Below, in pieces: positions 54,364 through 62,361 of a DNA stretch of 64,000 bases. Made by a program: the position numbers and the translations under genes. Origin of the DNA: Oligella sp050920755 (GTDB lineage Bacteria; Pseudomonadota; Gammaproteobacteria; Burkholderiales; Burkholderiaceae_B); the NCBI RefSeq assembly GCF_050920755.1, contig NZ_CP158480.1, positions 620,001 to 684,000 of the forward strand, given 5' to 3'. Each line of letters starts with the position of its first letter. Positions within the stretch are counted from its first letter, which is position 1. The notes beneath the pieces are model-generated. The model was not told where the DNA came from. It saw only the letters and a list, made by a program, of their open reading frames with translations, and ran no database searches.

Positions 54364-55137
54364 TTAAAACAAATGATTGAAGCCGCCTTTTATTACACCC
54401 AGCCCAATCAAAATTAAGGTAATAAAGCACATCCTTCTCATATTGTTAGGGCTTAGAGGGGGCGGAAATTTTTGCCCTATAACCGTAAAAATTGCCACAC
54501 AAGGAATAGCCATTGTTGCAATATAAAGTGCTTCGGCGGGTAGGTCATAGACAGTCGCCTCATACAGGGTTCGTGTAAATGAGGTGGCGCAAAACAGTAG
54601 TAACAGCATATTGCGCACCACGATCAAGTTTAATGGTTGGCGATACATATGAAAGATTAACGGTGGTCCCGGCATCCCAAATAAACCCCCACACAGTCCT
54701 GAGATAAAACCCACAATAAAGAAGGAACTGTCGCTAGAGATAGTTTCTCTTTGCTTTGGACGAAGCGCAAAGCGCACGCCACTATAGACAATGATCAGTC
54801 CAAGCAAAAGCTCTAAGGCAGCACTCGCCCGGTGACCTAAATAGTCTAATAAAATTACTCCCAGAATGCTGGAAGGGATAATTCCCGCTAAGCAGATAAC
54901 AGCACTTCTCCATTGGATCTTGTGTAGATGTTTTGGAAGAGCAACACCACTATTGACAATACTGATCAAACTGACGACTGATGCGATAAAAGCCACCTCT
55001 GTAATTTGGAAGCCACTGACCACACCGATGACAATCATGGCTAATCCAAAGCCGGTAACCGTCTGAAAGTAAGTGGCTACGGCAACAATCAGTAAAAGTA
55101 AACTGACCACGCTCAAACTCATCACAGCACCATCCAT
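54364..55137 (-). CDS. tauE: TauE/SafE-family anion permease, probable sulfite exporter
   Basis: 257 residues, about eight hydrophobic helices. TVTGFGLAMIVIGVVSGF near residue 28 and GFISGLCGGLFGMPGPPLIFHMY near 150 (part: SGLCGGLFGMPGPP) are the duplicated family motif. TauE-type proteins export sulfite formed during sulfonate breakdown. It lies 19 bases downstream of pta and is transcribed with it. Exporter function inferred from cluster. Confidence 0.83.
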   Translation of the reverse strand: MDGAVMSLSVVSLLLLIVAVATYFQTVTGFGLAMIVIGVVSGFQITEVAFIASVVSLISIVNSGVALPKHLHKIQWRSAVICLAGIIPSSILGVILLDYLGHRASAALELLLGLIIVYSGVRFALRPKQRETISSDSSFFIVGFISGLCGGLFGMPGPPLIFHMYRQPLNLIVVRNMLLLLFCATSFTRTLYEATVYDLPAEALYIATMAIPCVAIFTVIGQKFPPPLSPNNMRRMCFITLILIGLGVIKGGFNHLF

Positions 55138-55156
55138 TAAACTATTGATTTAGGAT

Positions 55157-56167
55157 TTAGTTATTAACGCTTTGCGCTTGAAGTGAAGTTATCGCTATAA
55201 CATAAAAGATATCATTCACATGACAGCCGCGAGATAGATCGTTGGCTGGCTTTTGTAAGCCTTGAAGTAAGGGGCCGATCGCCGTCGCACCGCCAATACG
55301 TTCAGCAATTTTGTAGCTGATATTACCGGCATCTAGGTTCGGAAAAATAAACACGTTTGCCTGACCGTTAACGTTGGAATGTTTGATTTTTTTTGCCGCA
55401 ATGTCAGGTACAAAAGCCGCATCAAATTGTACCTCACCGTCAATGGCGATGTTGGGGTGTTTGTCTTTAATCAAGGTGACTGCTTGTGTAACTTTATCGA
55501 CAGCAGGATGTTTAGCACTTCCGGCAGTAGAAAAGCTCAGCATTGCAATACGGGGGTCAACGTTCAAAAGATCCTTTGCGCTTTTTGAGGCAGCAATAGT
55601 AATCGCAGCTAACTCTTCGGCATCAGGATTAATGATTAGACCGCAATCACTAAAGATAACAGGTCTTTCTTGTGCGTCCGGCGACTGTTTTAAAAGCATC
55701 AAGAAAAAGCTCGACACAATCGCTGTATCAGGCCTTTTTCCTATCAACTGCAAGGCGTTTCTGACGACATCTGCGGTGCTATAAACAGCGCCTGCCACTG
55801 AGCCTTTAGCTAAGCCACTGTGTACCATCATATTGGCAAAACATAAAGGATCGTCAAGAGCATGTTCAGCTTGTACCGCTGTCATACCCTTGTGGGCACG
55901 TTGTTTTACTAAGGCGTTCACAAGTTGAAGACGATTTTTTGAGGTTTTAGTATCTTGGATTTCGAGATGAGAAATATCCAGCTCATATTCTTTTGCCTTA
56001 TTTTGGATTTTATTTTCATCTCCCACTAAGATGATCTTTGCTATCCTTTCATTTTGAGCTTTTAAGGCTGCATTTAAAATGCGAATATCTTCAGCCTCAC
56101 ATAGCGTAATAGTCGCTGGAGCTTGTTTGGCTCTGTTAATGATTTGTTGTAATATTGACACGAACAT
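55157..56167 (-). CDS. pta: Phosphate acetyltransferase
   Basis: 336 residues, the short single-domain Pta type found in sulfonate degraders (no DRTGG domain). Conserved parts: IILVGDENKIQNKAKEY, GSVAGAVYSTADVVRNAL, FSDCGLIINPDAEELAAI, LSFSTAGSAKHPAVDKV, and FPNLDAGNISYKIAERIGG (part). It converts the acetyl phosphate made by Xsc into acetyl-CoA. ATG 56167 has AAGGA almost touching it; GTG 56161, two codons on, has better spacing and may be the true start. Divergent from iclR. Confidence 0.92.
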   Translation of the reverse strand: MFVSILQQIINRAKQAPATITLCEAEDIRILNAALKAQNERIAKIILVGDENKIQNKAKEYELDISHLEIQDTKTSKNRLQLVNALVKQRAHKGMTAVQAEHALDDPLCFANMMVHSGLAKGSVAGAVYSTADVVRNALQLIGKRPDTAIVSSFFLMLLKQSPDAQERPVIFSDCGLIINPDAEELAAITIAASKSAKDLLNVDPRIAMLSFSTAGSAKHPAVDKVTQAVTLIKDKHPNIAIDGEVQFDAAFVPDIAAKKIKHSNVNGQANVFIFPNLDAGNISYKIAERIGGATAIGPLLQGLQKPANDLSRGCHVNDIFYVIAITSLQAQSVNN

Positions 56168-56183
56168 TCCTTAATCTCATATA

Positions 56184-56203
56184 TTGATACTTTTTATATC
56201 GAA
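56184..56203. promoter_or_regulatory. Imperfect dyad in the pta/iclR spacer
   Basis: TTGATA (56184-56189) and TATCGAA (56197-56203) are near-symmetrical across a 7-base A/T-rich centre. IclR-family regulators often bind their own divergent promoter region; this is a candidate site only. Confidence 0.25.
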
Positions 56204-56306
56204 TTTTAATATTATTTGTCAAATCTACCGTTTATTTATGTTTAAGTCAAGTTTTTATATTAAAATAAGCTAATAACAAAGGGATTGTTAAGGAGGATAT
56301 TTGTTT

Positions 56307-57125
56307 ATGATGGACAACTTATCAGATAGAAAATTTGTAGAACAAATCAGCATTGCGGGCGATACGCCGACATTGCGCTTGTTGAGCCTTCTAGAGTTGA
56401 TTGCTGGTCAGGAGCAGAAGTTTTCCTTGCAAAGCTTGGTTGACAGTACCGATTTACCTAAGCCGACCCTCCATCGTATGTTGCAACAATTAGAGGCTTC
56501 AGGTATGTTGGCGCGAGAAGTTGACGGGCGTCATTATTGTATCGGTTCGCGCCTCCGACGCATGGCAGAGGACTTGCTGATCAATGACACTCGCTATGGC
56601 GCACGCCATATGATTTTGCGTGCATTGGGGGAGGAGTTGGGTGAAAATTGCAACCTGACGACACTTTCCGGGAATGAGGTCTTATATGTTGATCGCATTG
56701 AAAGTGATGAGCCCTTACGGTTTTATTTAAGGCCCGGATCTAGAGTGCCAGTACATTGTTCAGCGAGCGGTAAGGTTTTGTTATCTCAATTCTCTCCTTC
56801 ACAACGTAAGCGCATGCTGGGTAATGCCAATTTTAAGGCTTATACAAAGAATACGATTACGGATCTCGATGCGTTAAATAGTGAATTGTCCCGCGTTAAA
56901 GAACAGGGTTACGCTTTTGATAACGAGGAATTTTTACCCGGATTGTTTTGTGTAGCGGTTTTAGTTCCACGCCGTGATGGTAGCCGTTCAAATTTGGCAG
57001 TGGCAACGCAGGCGCCGATCATGCGTATGACACCTGATAAGGCTTTGGCAGCATTACCTGCCTTGCAACGTGCAGCAAAGTCTTTAATGAGTGTCGAGGA
57101 TGATTTTGAGCGCGGGCTTGCTTAA
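56307..57125 (+). CDS. IclR-family transcriptional regulator
   Basis: 272 residues from ATG 56307 (TTG 56301 and ATG 56310 are alternatives; AAGGAGG at 56290-56296 fits either of the first two). Winged HTH at about 25-90 with SLQSLVDSTDLPKPTLHRMLQQLEASG (part: DLPKPTLHRMLQQL). Effector domain with LYVDRIESDEPLRF, VPVHCSASGKVLLS and YAFDNEEFLPGLFCVAVLV. Likely controls the taurine genes; most known taurine clusters use the MocR-type TauR instead. Its 3' end overlaps the CobT-like gene by four bases on the other strand. Confidence 0.9.
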   Translation: MMDNLSDRKFVEQISIAGDTPTLRLLSLLELIAGQEQKFSLQSLVDSTDLPKPTLHRMLQQLEASGMLAREVDGRHYCIGSRLRRMAEDLLINDTRYGARHMILRALGEELGENCNLTTLSGNEVLYVDRIESDEPLRFYLRPGSRVPVHCSASGKVLLSQFSPSQRKRMLGNANFKAYTKNTITDLDALNSELSRVKEQGYAFDNEEFLPGLFCVAVLVPRRDGSRSNLAVATQAPIMRMTPDKALAALPALQRAAKSLMSVEDDFERGLA

Positions 57126-58840
57126 TAAGCGCGCCTAAATGGGTTAAGGCTTTGTACAAAGTCATCTATAAAGTGATTGTCTAAGCCTTTTTCTAGATCA
57201 GCAATTAGACAGTTCCGATATAAATGACCAAGGTCCAAGCCTATACCAATACCCCAAATTTCAATACCCAAGTGTTGTTGTTGAGCCAAAACATGTTGTA
57301 AGTGATGGACAAGGTATTTGTCATGATTGGCTAATGCAGTGGCGCTATCCATTGGCTCACCGTCAGAAATAACGTATAACACCTTGCGTTTACTGTCTTG
57401 CTCTAATAGACGTTGAACAGCCCATATCACAGCCTCACCGTCAACGCCTTCACGATATAAATCTTGTTTTAGTAGTGCCATGATACTGCGATTGGCTTGT
57501 TGCCAATTCGTGGTAACGTCTTTGAAGATTCGTAAGTCTATTTCATTTAAGCGGCCGGGGTTGGCTTTGCGACCGGTTGCTTGCCAACGGCGATAGGGGC
57601 GACCGCCATTCCAAGCATTCGTAGAAAAACCTAAAACCTCTGTTTTGGTACCAGTTTTTTCCAAGGCTTCAATCAAGATATCTATCATAAGGGTAAGTGT
57701 TTCTGCGTGATGCTTCATGGAACCAGAGCAGTCGATCAAGAAACTGACGCTACATTCATTTATCCATTGCGGTAGCATTTCTTTAAATAAGCGTCGCTCT
57801 GTTGGCGAGCTAATGAGTTGACTTAGTCGTCGCCCGTCAATCAGGCCTTCTTCACGATCCCACCCCCATTGTTTGGCGGTAGGTGTTAATAATACTTTGC
57901 GTAGCCGTTGAATCAGCAGGTGAAATGGGATTTGTTGGTGCTGTCGACGTTGATTAATAAGTTCTCGATATTGCTCCAGTAGCTCTGGACGTATACCTTC
58001 CGCTACATAGGTAGTCGTATCAAAATCACGCATAAAAACTTGGTAATCATGATTCGCACCTTCGCTCATAACGCGAGAGGTATTACTCTCATGTGTCGGT
58101 TCCTGCTCGGACTCATCAAAATCGTCCATATCCAGGAGTAACGCAAAATGCTCCTCTTCAGTATCCTCCTTATCATTTGCCGTTTGTTTTCCTCGGTTTT
58201 CATGAGCATGTGCTACGGATGCGGCAATAAAATCGGCAATGGACAGAGCATAGGGGATGAAGTCAGCTTGACTGCTTTTAAAGCGTCTTAAGCCAGCTAA
58301 GTCTGTGCCTAAAGAGGCGCTTAATGCGGCTCTCGTTGATTCAATAAAATCTTCTGTTTCAGGGTAAACTGGTAAAGCTAGTAAGCGACTCCAGCACATT
58401 TGAGCAGTGGTGTAGAGTAGAATGCCGATCTCGGTTTGAGTTTGGCCGGCATGATGAAAGCCGGCCGACCAATGATAAAAGCGTTGTTGAAGATTGTGTT
58501 TTGCACCTGGTAAATTATCCGGGACCAGTGACTCGCAACGTAACGTTTCTAGCCAATCAAAGATAAGGCGAGCAATGGGTAATTCGGGGCGGTGCTTTTG
58601 GTGCAGTTGTTTATCGCTATAGTTCAAGCGCAGTGACAGGCTGTCAGCCACACCACGCAAGGAGTCCGCATCTTCTACTTCCTGCAAGCGTAAATGCGGA
58701 CCGTAATTTAGCACGTGATTGCCCTGATAAAACTGCTGTTGTCGTATATGCACCTTGGGATCGGCTGTTAACGCCCTCGTTGTGGAAGCATTCAATTCAC
58801 GCAGTCGTCGTTGTTGTCTTAACTGGTCGGTGGTATTCAT
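57122..58840 (-). CDS. cobT: CobT-like protein with C-terminal VWA domain (MIDAS)
   Basis: 572 residues from ATG 58840 (GTG 58843 is one codon earlier). Helical N-terminal half, an acidic insert at about 225-255, and a VWA domain with MIDAS motif LIDCSGSMKHHAETLTLMI near residue 368 and second-metal loop YVISDGEPMDSATA near 500. Matches CobT, the aerobic cobaltochelatase subunit, and NorD/CbbO-like partners of MoxR AAA+ ATPases. No CobN or other cobalamin gene lies near, and it sits inside a taurine cluster, so a specialised activase role is as likely as cobalt insertion. Confidence 0.85.
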   Translation of the reverse strand: MNTTDQLRQQRRLRELNASTTRALTADPKVHIRQQQFYQGNHVLNYGPHLRLQEVEDADSLRGVADSLSLRLNYSDKQLHQKHRPELPIARLIFDWLETLRCESLVPDNLPGAKHNLQQRFYHWSAGFHHAGQTQTEIGILLYTTAQMCWSRLLALPVYPETEDFIESTRAALSASLGTDLAGLRRFKSSQADFIPYALSIADFIAASVAHAHENRGKQTANDKEDTEEEHFALLLDMDDFDESEQEPTHESNTSRVMSEGANHDYQVFMRDFDTTTYVAEGIRPELLEQYRELINQRRQHQQIPFHLLIQRLRKVLLTPTAKQWGWDREEGLIDGRRLSQLISSPTERRLFKEMLPQWINECSVSFLIDCSGSMKHHAETLTLMIDILIEALEKTGTKTEVLGFSTNAWNGGRPYRRWQATGRKANPGRLNEIDLRIFKDVTTNWQQANRSIMALLKQDLYREGVDGEAVIWAVQRLLEQDSKRKVLYVISDGEPMDSATALANHDKYLVHHLQHVLAQQQHLGIEIWGIGIGLDLGHLYRNCLIADLEKGLDNHFIDDFVQSLNPFRRAY

Positions 58841-58856
58841 CACAATAACTCACTAT

Positions 58857-59819
58857 TTATAACCGAGGTTTAAGTTGTAACTCCTCATTAAAACAACGCT
58901 GATAAAGTTCTGCTACCAAGGCGTGTTCAGATTCATCACATTTATTTAAAAATGACACCATAAAAGCAAGCTGCTTATTTTTAAAAATCGTACAGTTTTC
59001 AGCCCAAGTGATGACGGTACGAGGGGACATAAGCGTGGATAGGTCTCCGACAGCAAAGGCATTGCGCGTGAGGTTGGCTAAAGCAACCATCGCATTAATG
59101 TCTGCTAAGCCCTGTGCATGATTTTTGATGGGTACGCGAGCCGCCACAATGGCGACCTCTTCTTCAGGACTTAAGTAGTTTAGAGTCGTCACAATATTCC
59201 AGCGGTCAAGTTGTGCATGGTTAAGGCTATGCGTGCCATGATATAAACCGGTGCTATCACCTAAGCCCACTGTATTAGCAGTAGCAAAGATACGGAAATA
59301 GGGATGTGGTGTTAAGACACGATTCTGATCAAGTAAAGTAAATTGTCCATCATGTTCTAAGATTTGCTGAATAACAAACATCACATCGGGGCGACCAGCA
59401 TCATATTCATCCAGAATTAAGGCGACAGGTCGCTGTAACGCCCAAGGAATCACGCCTTCCTGAAAAGCTGTGATTTGTAGACCATCTTGAATACGAATCG
59501 TATCCTTACCTACTAAGTCCAAGCGACTGATGTGTCCATCCAAATTTACTCTGATACATGGCCAATTTAAACGCGCTGCGACTTGTTCAATATGAGTTGA
59601 TTTACCGGTGCCGTGTCTGCCCTGAACCATAACGCGACGGTTATTGTTGAAACCGGCCAGTATTGCCAGAGTGACCTCCGGATTAAAACGATAGGCCTCA
59701 TCAATTGCAGGTACATACTCATTTCTTGCGCTAAATGCCTTTACTTTCAAAGCGTTTTCTATACCAAACAATTCACTTATAGATACATCCAGTTCTGGTT
59801 TTTCAAGAAAATCATTCAT
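58857..59819 (-). CDS. cobS: CobS-like MoxR-family AAA+ ATPase
   Basis: 320 residues from ATG 59819, chosen for AGGTG six bases upstream; ATG 59846 lacks a site. CobS start with Phe/Asn-rich SISELFGI and RVMVQGRHGTGKSTHIEQVA (Walker A near 70), Walker B VALILDEYDAGRP, IFATANTVG, and arginine-finger-like NHAQLDRWN. CobS hexamers work with CobT to drive CobN. Transcribed before cobT-like gene, 16 bases apart, and divergent from xsc. Confidence 0.88.
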   Translation of the reverse strand: MNDFLEKPELDVSISELFGIENALKVKAFSARNEYVPAIDEAYRFNPEVTLAILAGFNNNRRVMVQGRHGTGKSTHIEQVAARLNWPCIRVNLDGHISRLDLVGKDTIRIQDGLQITAFQEGVIPWALQRPVALILDEYDAGRPDVMFVIQQILEHDGQFTLLDQNRVLTPHPYFRIFATANTVGLGDSTGLYHGTHSLNHAQLDRWNIVTTLNYLSPEEEVAIVAARVPIKNHAQGLADINAMVALANLTRNAFAVGDLSTLMSPRTVITWAENCTIFKNKQLAFMVSFLNKCDESEHALVAELYQRCFNEELQLKPRL

Positions 59820-59923
59820 GTTTTCACCTAAATCAAATATTTGCATTAGTTTGTATCGTTATGTGCATTATGAACGATTTTTTTGGAATAAATCTTAGGG
59901 TTTTCCCGTTTTTTATTAAAAAA

Positions 59924-59940
59924 TGGAATAATTTGTTCCT
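59924..59940. promoter_or_regulatory. Dyad TGGAA...TTCC in the cobS/xsc spacer, candidate IclR-type operator
   Basis: GGAA (59925-59928) and TTCC (59936-59939) flank a 7-base A/T-rich centre. E. coli IclR recognises a TGGAAAT...ATTTCCA-type palindrome, so half-sites agree. Distance to the xsc ATG is about 140 bases. Confidence 0.4.
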
Positions 59941-59998
59941 TTTTTTTGTTTTATGTGTTAGTTTTGATTTTGAGTTGTATAAATATCACTTTTAAAAC

Positions 59999-60015
59999 GC
60001 TTGGTATTTCCAAGC
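59999..60015. promoter_or_regulatory. Perfect palindrome GCTTGG-N5-CCAAGC before xsc
   Basis: GCTTGG (59999-60004) and CCAAGC (60010-60015), centre TATTT, about 65 bases before the xsc ATG. Right half reads ATTTCCA, like an IclR half-site. Candidate operator of the adjacent IclR regulator or a leader hairpin. No good sigma70 promoter was seen in this A/T-rich 259-base spacer. Confidence 0.45.
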
Positions 60016-60078
60016 ACATTAAACTTATGTGTTTTTAGTCTGTTTGCTTAAAGCGACAGGTTTTTTAGGAGACGAAAA

Positions 60079-61893
60079 ATGAGTCAAGAAATTGATAATC
60101 GCAAGCCTGTTACCGGTATGACAAAGATGACCCCTTCGGAGGCATTCGTTGAAACCTTGGTTGCTAACGGTGTTCGAGATATCTTCGGTATTATGGGTTC
60201 AGCGTTTATGGACGCAATGGATATTTTTGCACCAGCAGGTATCCGATTGATCCCTGTAGTTCATGAGCAGGGCGCAGCGCATATGGCGGATGGATATTCT
60301 AGAGTATCGGGACGTCATGGTGTTGTGATTGGTCAAAACGGTCCTGGTATCAGTAACTGTGTGACTGGTATTGCGGCAGCATACTGGGCTCATAGTCCTG
60401 TCGTGATGATTACCCCTGAAGCTGGCACCAACACCATGGGTTTAGGCGGTTTCCAAGAGTGTAATCAATTGCCGATGTTCCAGGAATTTACCAAGTATCA
60501 GGGCCATGTCACTAACCCAAGTCGTATGGCTGAGTATACAGCACGTTGTTTTGATCGCGCTAAGAGCGAAATGGGTCCTACACAGTTAAATATTCCACGT
60601 GACTACTTCTATGGTGAAATTACGTGTGAGATTCCATTGCCGCGCGAGATTGATCGTGGCTATGGTGGAGAGCAGTCGCTTCAAGAAGCTATTGAGATTT
60701 TGAAGAATGCGAAGTTCCCGGTTATTATTTCTGGTGGCGGTGTGGTGATGGGTGATGCCGTCGAGGAGTGTATTGCTTTAGCTGAGCGCTTGGGTGCACC
60801 GGTTGTTAACAGCTATCAGCACAATGACTCATTCCCAGCCGGTCATCCGCAGTGGTGTGGTCCTTTAGGCTACCAAGGTTCTAAGGCAGGTATGAAGTTG
60901 ATTTCTCAGGCTGATGTCGTGATTGCTTTAGGTTCACGTTTGGGACCATTCGGTACGTTACCGCAATATGGTATGGATTATTGGCCTGCCGATGCCAAAA
61001 TCATTCAGATTGATGCGGATCACAAGGTGCTTGGTTTAGTTAAAAAGATTGCCGTCGGTATTTGCGGCGATGCCAAAGCAGTAGCGAAAGAGTTGGTTAA
61101 ACGTTTAGCTGATGAAAACTTAGCGAGCGATGCGACTAAAGAAGATCGAGCCAAGAAAATTGCGGCAGAAAAAGCAGCATGGGAAGAAGAGTTGGATAAT
61201 TGGACTCATGAAACTGACCCGTATAGCTTGGACATGATCGCTGAAAACGCCAAGGAAAAAACGTTTAACGGTGGTGATTATCTCCACCCACGTCAAGTGT
61301 TACGTGAGTTAGAAAAAGCAATGCCAGAAAATGTGATGGTATCGACTGATATCGGTAACATTAACTCGGTTGCACACAGTTACTTGCGTTTTGAAAAGCC
61401 GCGTAGCTTCTTTGCGCCGATGAGTTTTGGTAACTGCGGCTACGCCTTGCCTACAATTATCGGTGCCAAGGCCGCCGCTCCTGATCGTCCTGCTATTGCC
61501 TATGCTGGCGACGGCGCTTGGGCAATGAGCATGATGGAAGTTATGACTGCAGTGCGTCATGATATTCCAGTTACTGCCGTGGTGTTCCACAACCGTCAAT
61601 GGGGCGCAGAGAAGAAAAACCAAGTTGAGTTCTATAATCGTCGCTTTGTTGCGGGTGAACTAGATAACTCTTCTTTTGCAGAAATCGCTCGTTCAATGGG
61701 CGCTGAAGGCATCGTCGTTGATCGTCTCGAAGACGTTGGTTCAGCCTTGAAAAAAGCGGTCGATATGCAAATGAACGAGGGTAAGACTTGCGTTATCGAA
61801 ATTATGTGTACTCGTGAACTGGGCGACCCGTTCCGTCGTGACGCATTACGTAAGCCTGTACGCTTATTAGACAAGTACAAAGATTACGTATAA
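60079..61893 (+). CDS. xsc: Sulfoacetaldehyde acetyltransferase
   Basis: 604 residues. ThDP enzyme: N-terminal pyrimidine-binding domain with GIMGSAFMDAMDIF and HEQGAAHMADGYSRVSG (catalytic Glu in HEQG), QECNQLPMFQEFTKYQG, and the C-terminal ThDP motif YAGDGAWAMSMMEVMTAVRH...FHNRQWGAEKKNQ (shown in part: AGDGAWAMSMMEV). It splits sulfoacetaldehyde with phosphate to acetyl phosphate and sulfite. GGAGACGAAAA precedes ATG 60079. Large A/T-rich leader. Central enzyme of the island. Confidence 0.96.
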   Translation: MSQEIDNRKPVTGMTKMTPSEAFVETLVANGVRDIFGIMGSAFMDAMDIFAPAGIRLIPVVHEQGAAHMADGYSRVSGRHGVVIGQNGPGISNCVTGIAAAYWAHSPVVMITPEAGTNTMGLGGFQECNQLPMFQEFTKYQGHVTNPSRMAEYTARCFDRAKSEMGPTQLNIPRDYFYGEITCEIPLPREIDRGYGGEQSLQEAIEILKNAKFPVIISGGGVVMGDAVEECIALAERLGAPVVNSYQHNDSFPAGHPQWCGPLGYQGSKAGMKLISQADVVIALGSRLGPFGTLPQYGMDYWPADAKIIQIDADHKVLGLVKKIAVGICGDAKAVAKELVKRLADENLASDATKEDRAKKIAAEKAAWEEELDNWTHETDPYSLDMIAENAKEKTFNGGDYLHPRQVLRELEKAMPENVMVSTDIGNINSVAHSYLRFEKPRSFFAPMSFGNCGYALPTIIGAKAAAPDRPAIAYAGDGAWAMSMMEVMTAVRHDIPVTAVVFHNRQWGAEKKNQVEFYNRRFVAGELDNSSFAEIARSMGAEGIVVDRLEDVGSALKKAVDMQMNEGKTCVIEIMCTRELGDPFRRDALRKPVRLLDKYKDYV

Positions 61894-61907
61894 GCTTGTC
61901 GTGCTAA

Positions 61908-61947
61908 TTTATAGGCGAGCTAGTGGTGTTTCCGCCTCGCCTATAAA
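61908..61947 (+). repeat. Strong hairpin between xsc and tauX
   Basis: A 12-bp perfect stem: TTTATAGGCGAG (61908-61919) and CTCGCCTATAAA (61936-61947), 16-base loop, no T-run after it. It lies 14 bases after the xsc stop and 21 before the tauX GTG. May stabilise xsc mRNA and reduce read-through to tauXY. Confidence 0.65.
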
Positions 61948-61968
61948 GTTATCAAAAGGAGGAATATT

Positions 61969-62358
61969 GTGAGTAAAAATAAATTAGACATATTAAGAGC
62001 ATACACTCAAGCTTGGAATGATCATGATATCGATACCATTATGAGCATGATGGCGGAGGGTTGTGTTTTTTACACCATTGCAGGACCCACGGCGATGGGA
62101 ACTGAACATCGTGGGACTGAACAAGTACGCGCTGCTTTTGAATCAGCGTGGAAAAATTTTCCGGATGCAGCATGGTTAGATGGTCAGTTTTATCTACTTG
62201 ATGAAAATAAAGCAATGTCTACAAGTCGATTTAAAGGAACTGATTTAAATGGCGCCAAACATGACGCTCAAATGGTCGATTTGTTTGAATTTGACGGCGA
62301 TAAAATTAAGGTCAAAAACGCGTTCCGTAAAAATCGTCCACCAATCAGCGGAGAGTAA
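61969..62358 (+). CDS. tauX: TauX-like small subunit of taurine dehydrogenase (SnoaL/NTF2-like fold)
   Basis: 129 residues from GTG 61969, with AAGGAGG six to seven bases upstream. SnoaL-like fold: YTQAWNDHDIDTIMSMMAEG, AFESAWKNFPDAAW, DLFEFDGDKIKVKNAF (each in part). Small proteins of this class accompany TauY in taurine clusters. Its role with the flavoprotein is not well established. It is followed three bases later by tauY. Confidence 0.78.
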   Translation: MSKNKLDILRAYTQAWNDHDIDTIMSMMAEGCVFYTIAGPTAMGTEHRGTEQVRAAFESAWKNFPDAAWLDGQFYLLDENKAMSTSRFKGTDLNGAKHDAQMVDLFEFDGDKIKVKNAFRKNRPPISGE

Positions 62359-62361
62359 ATT

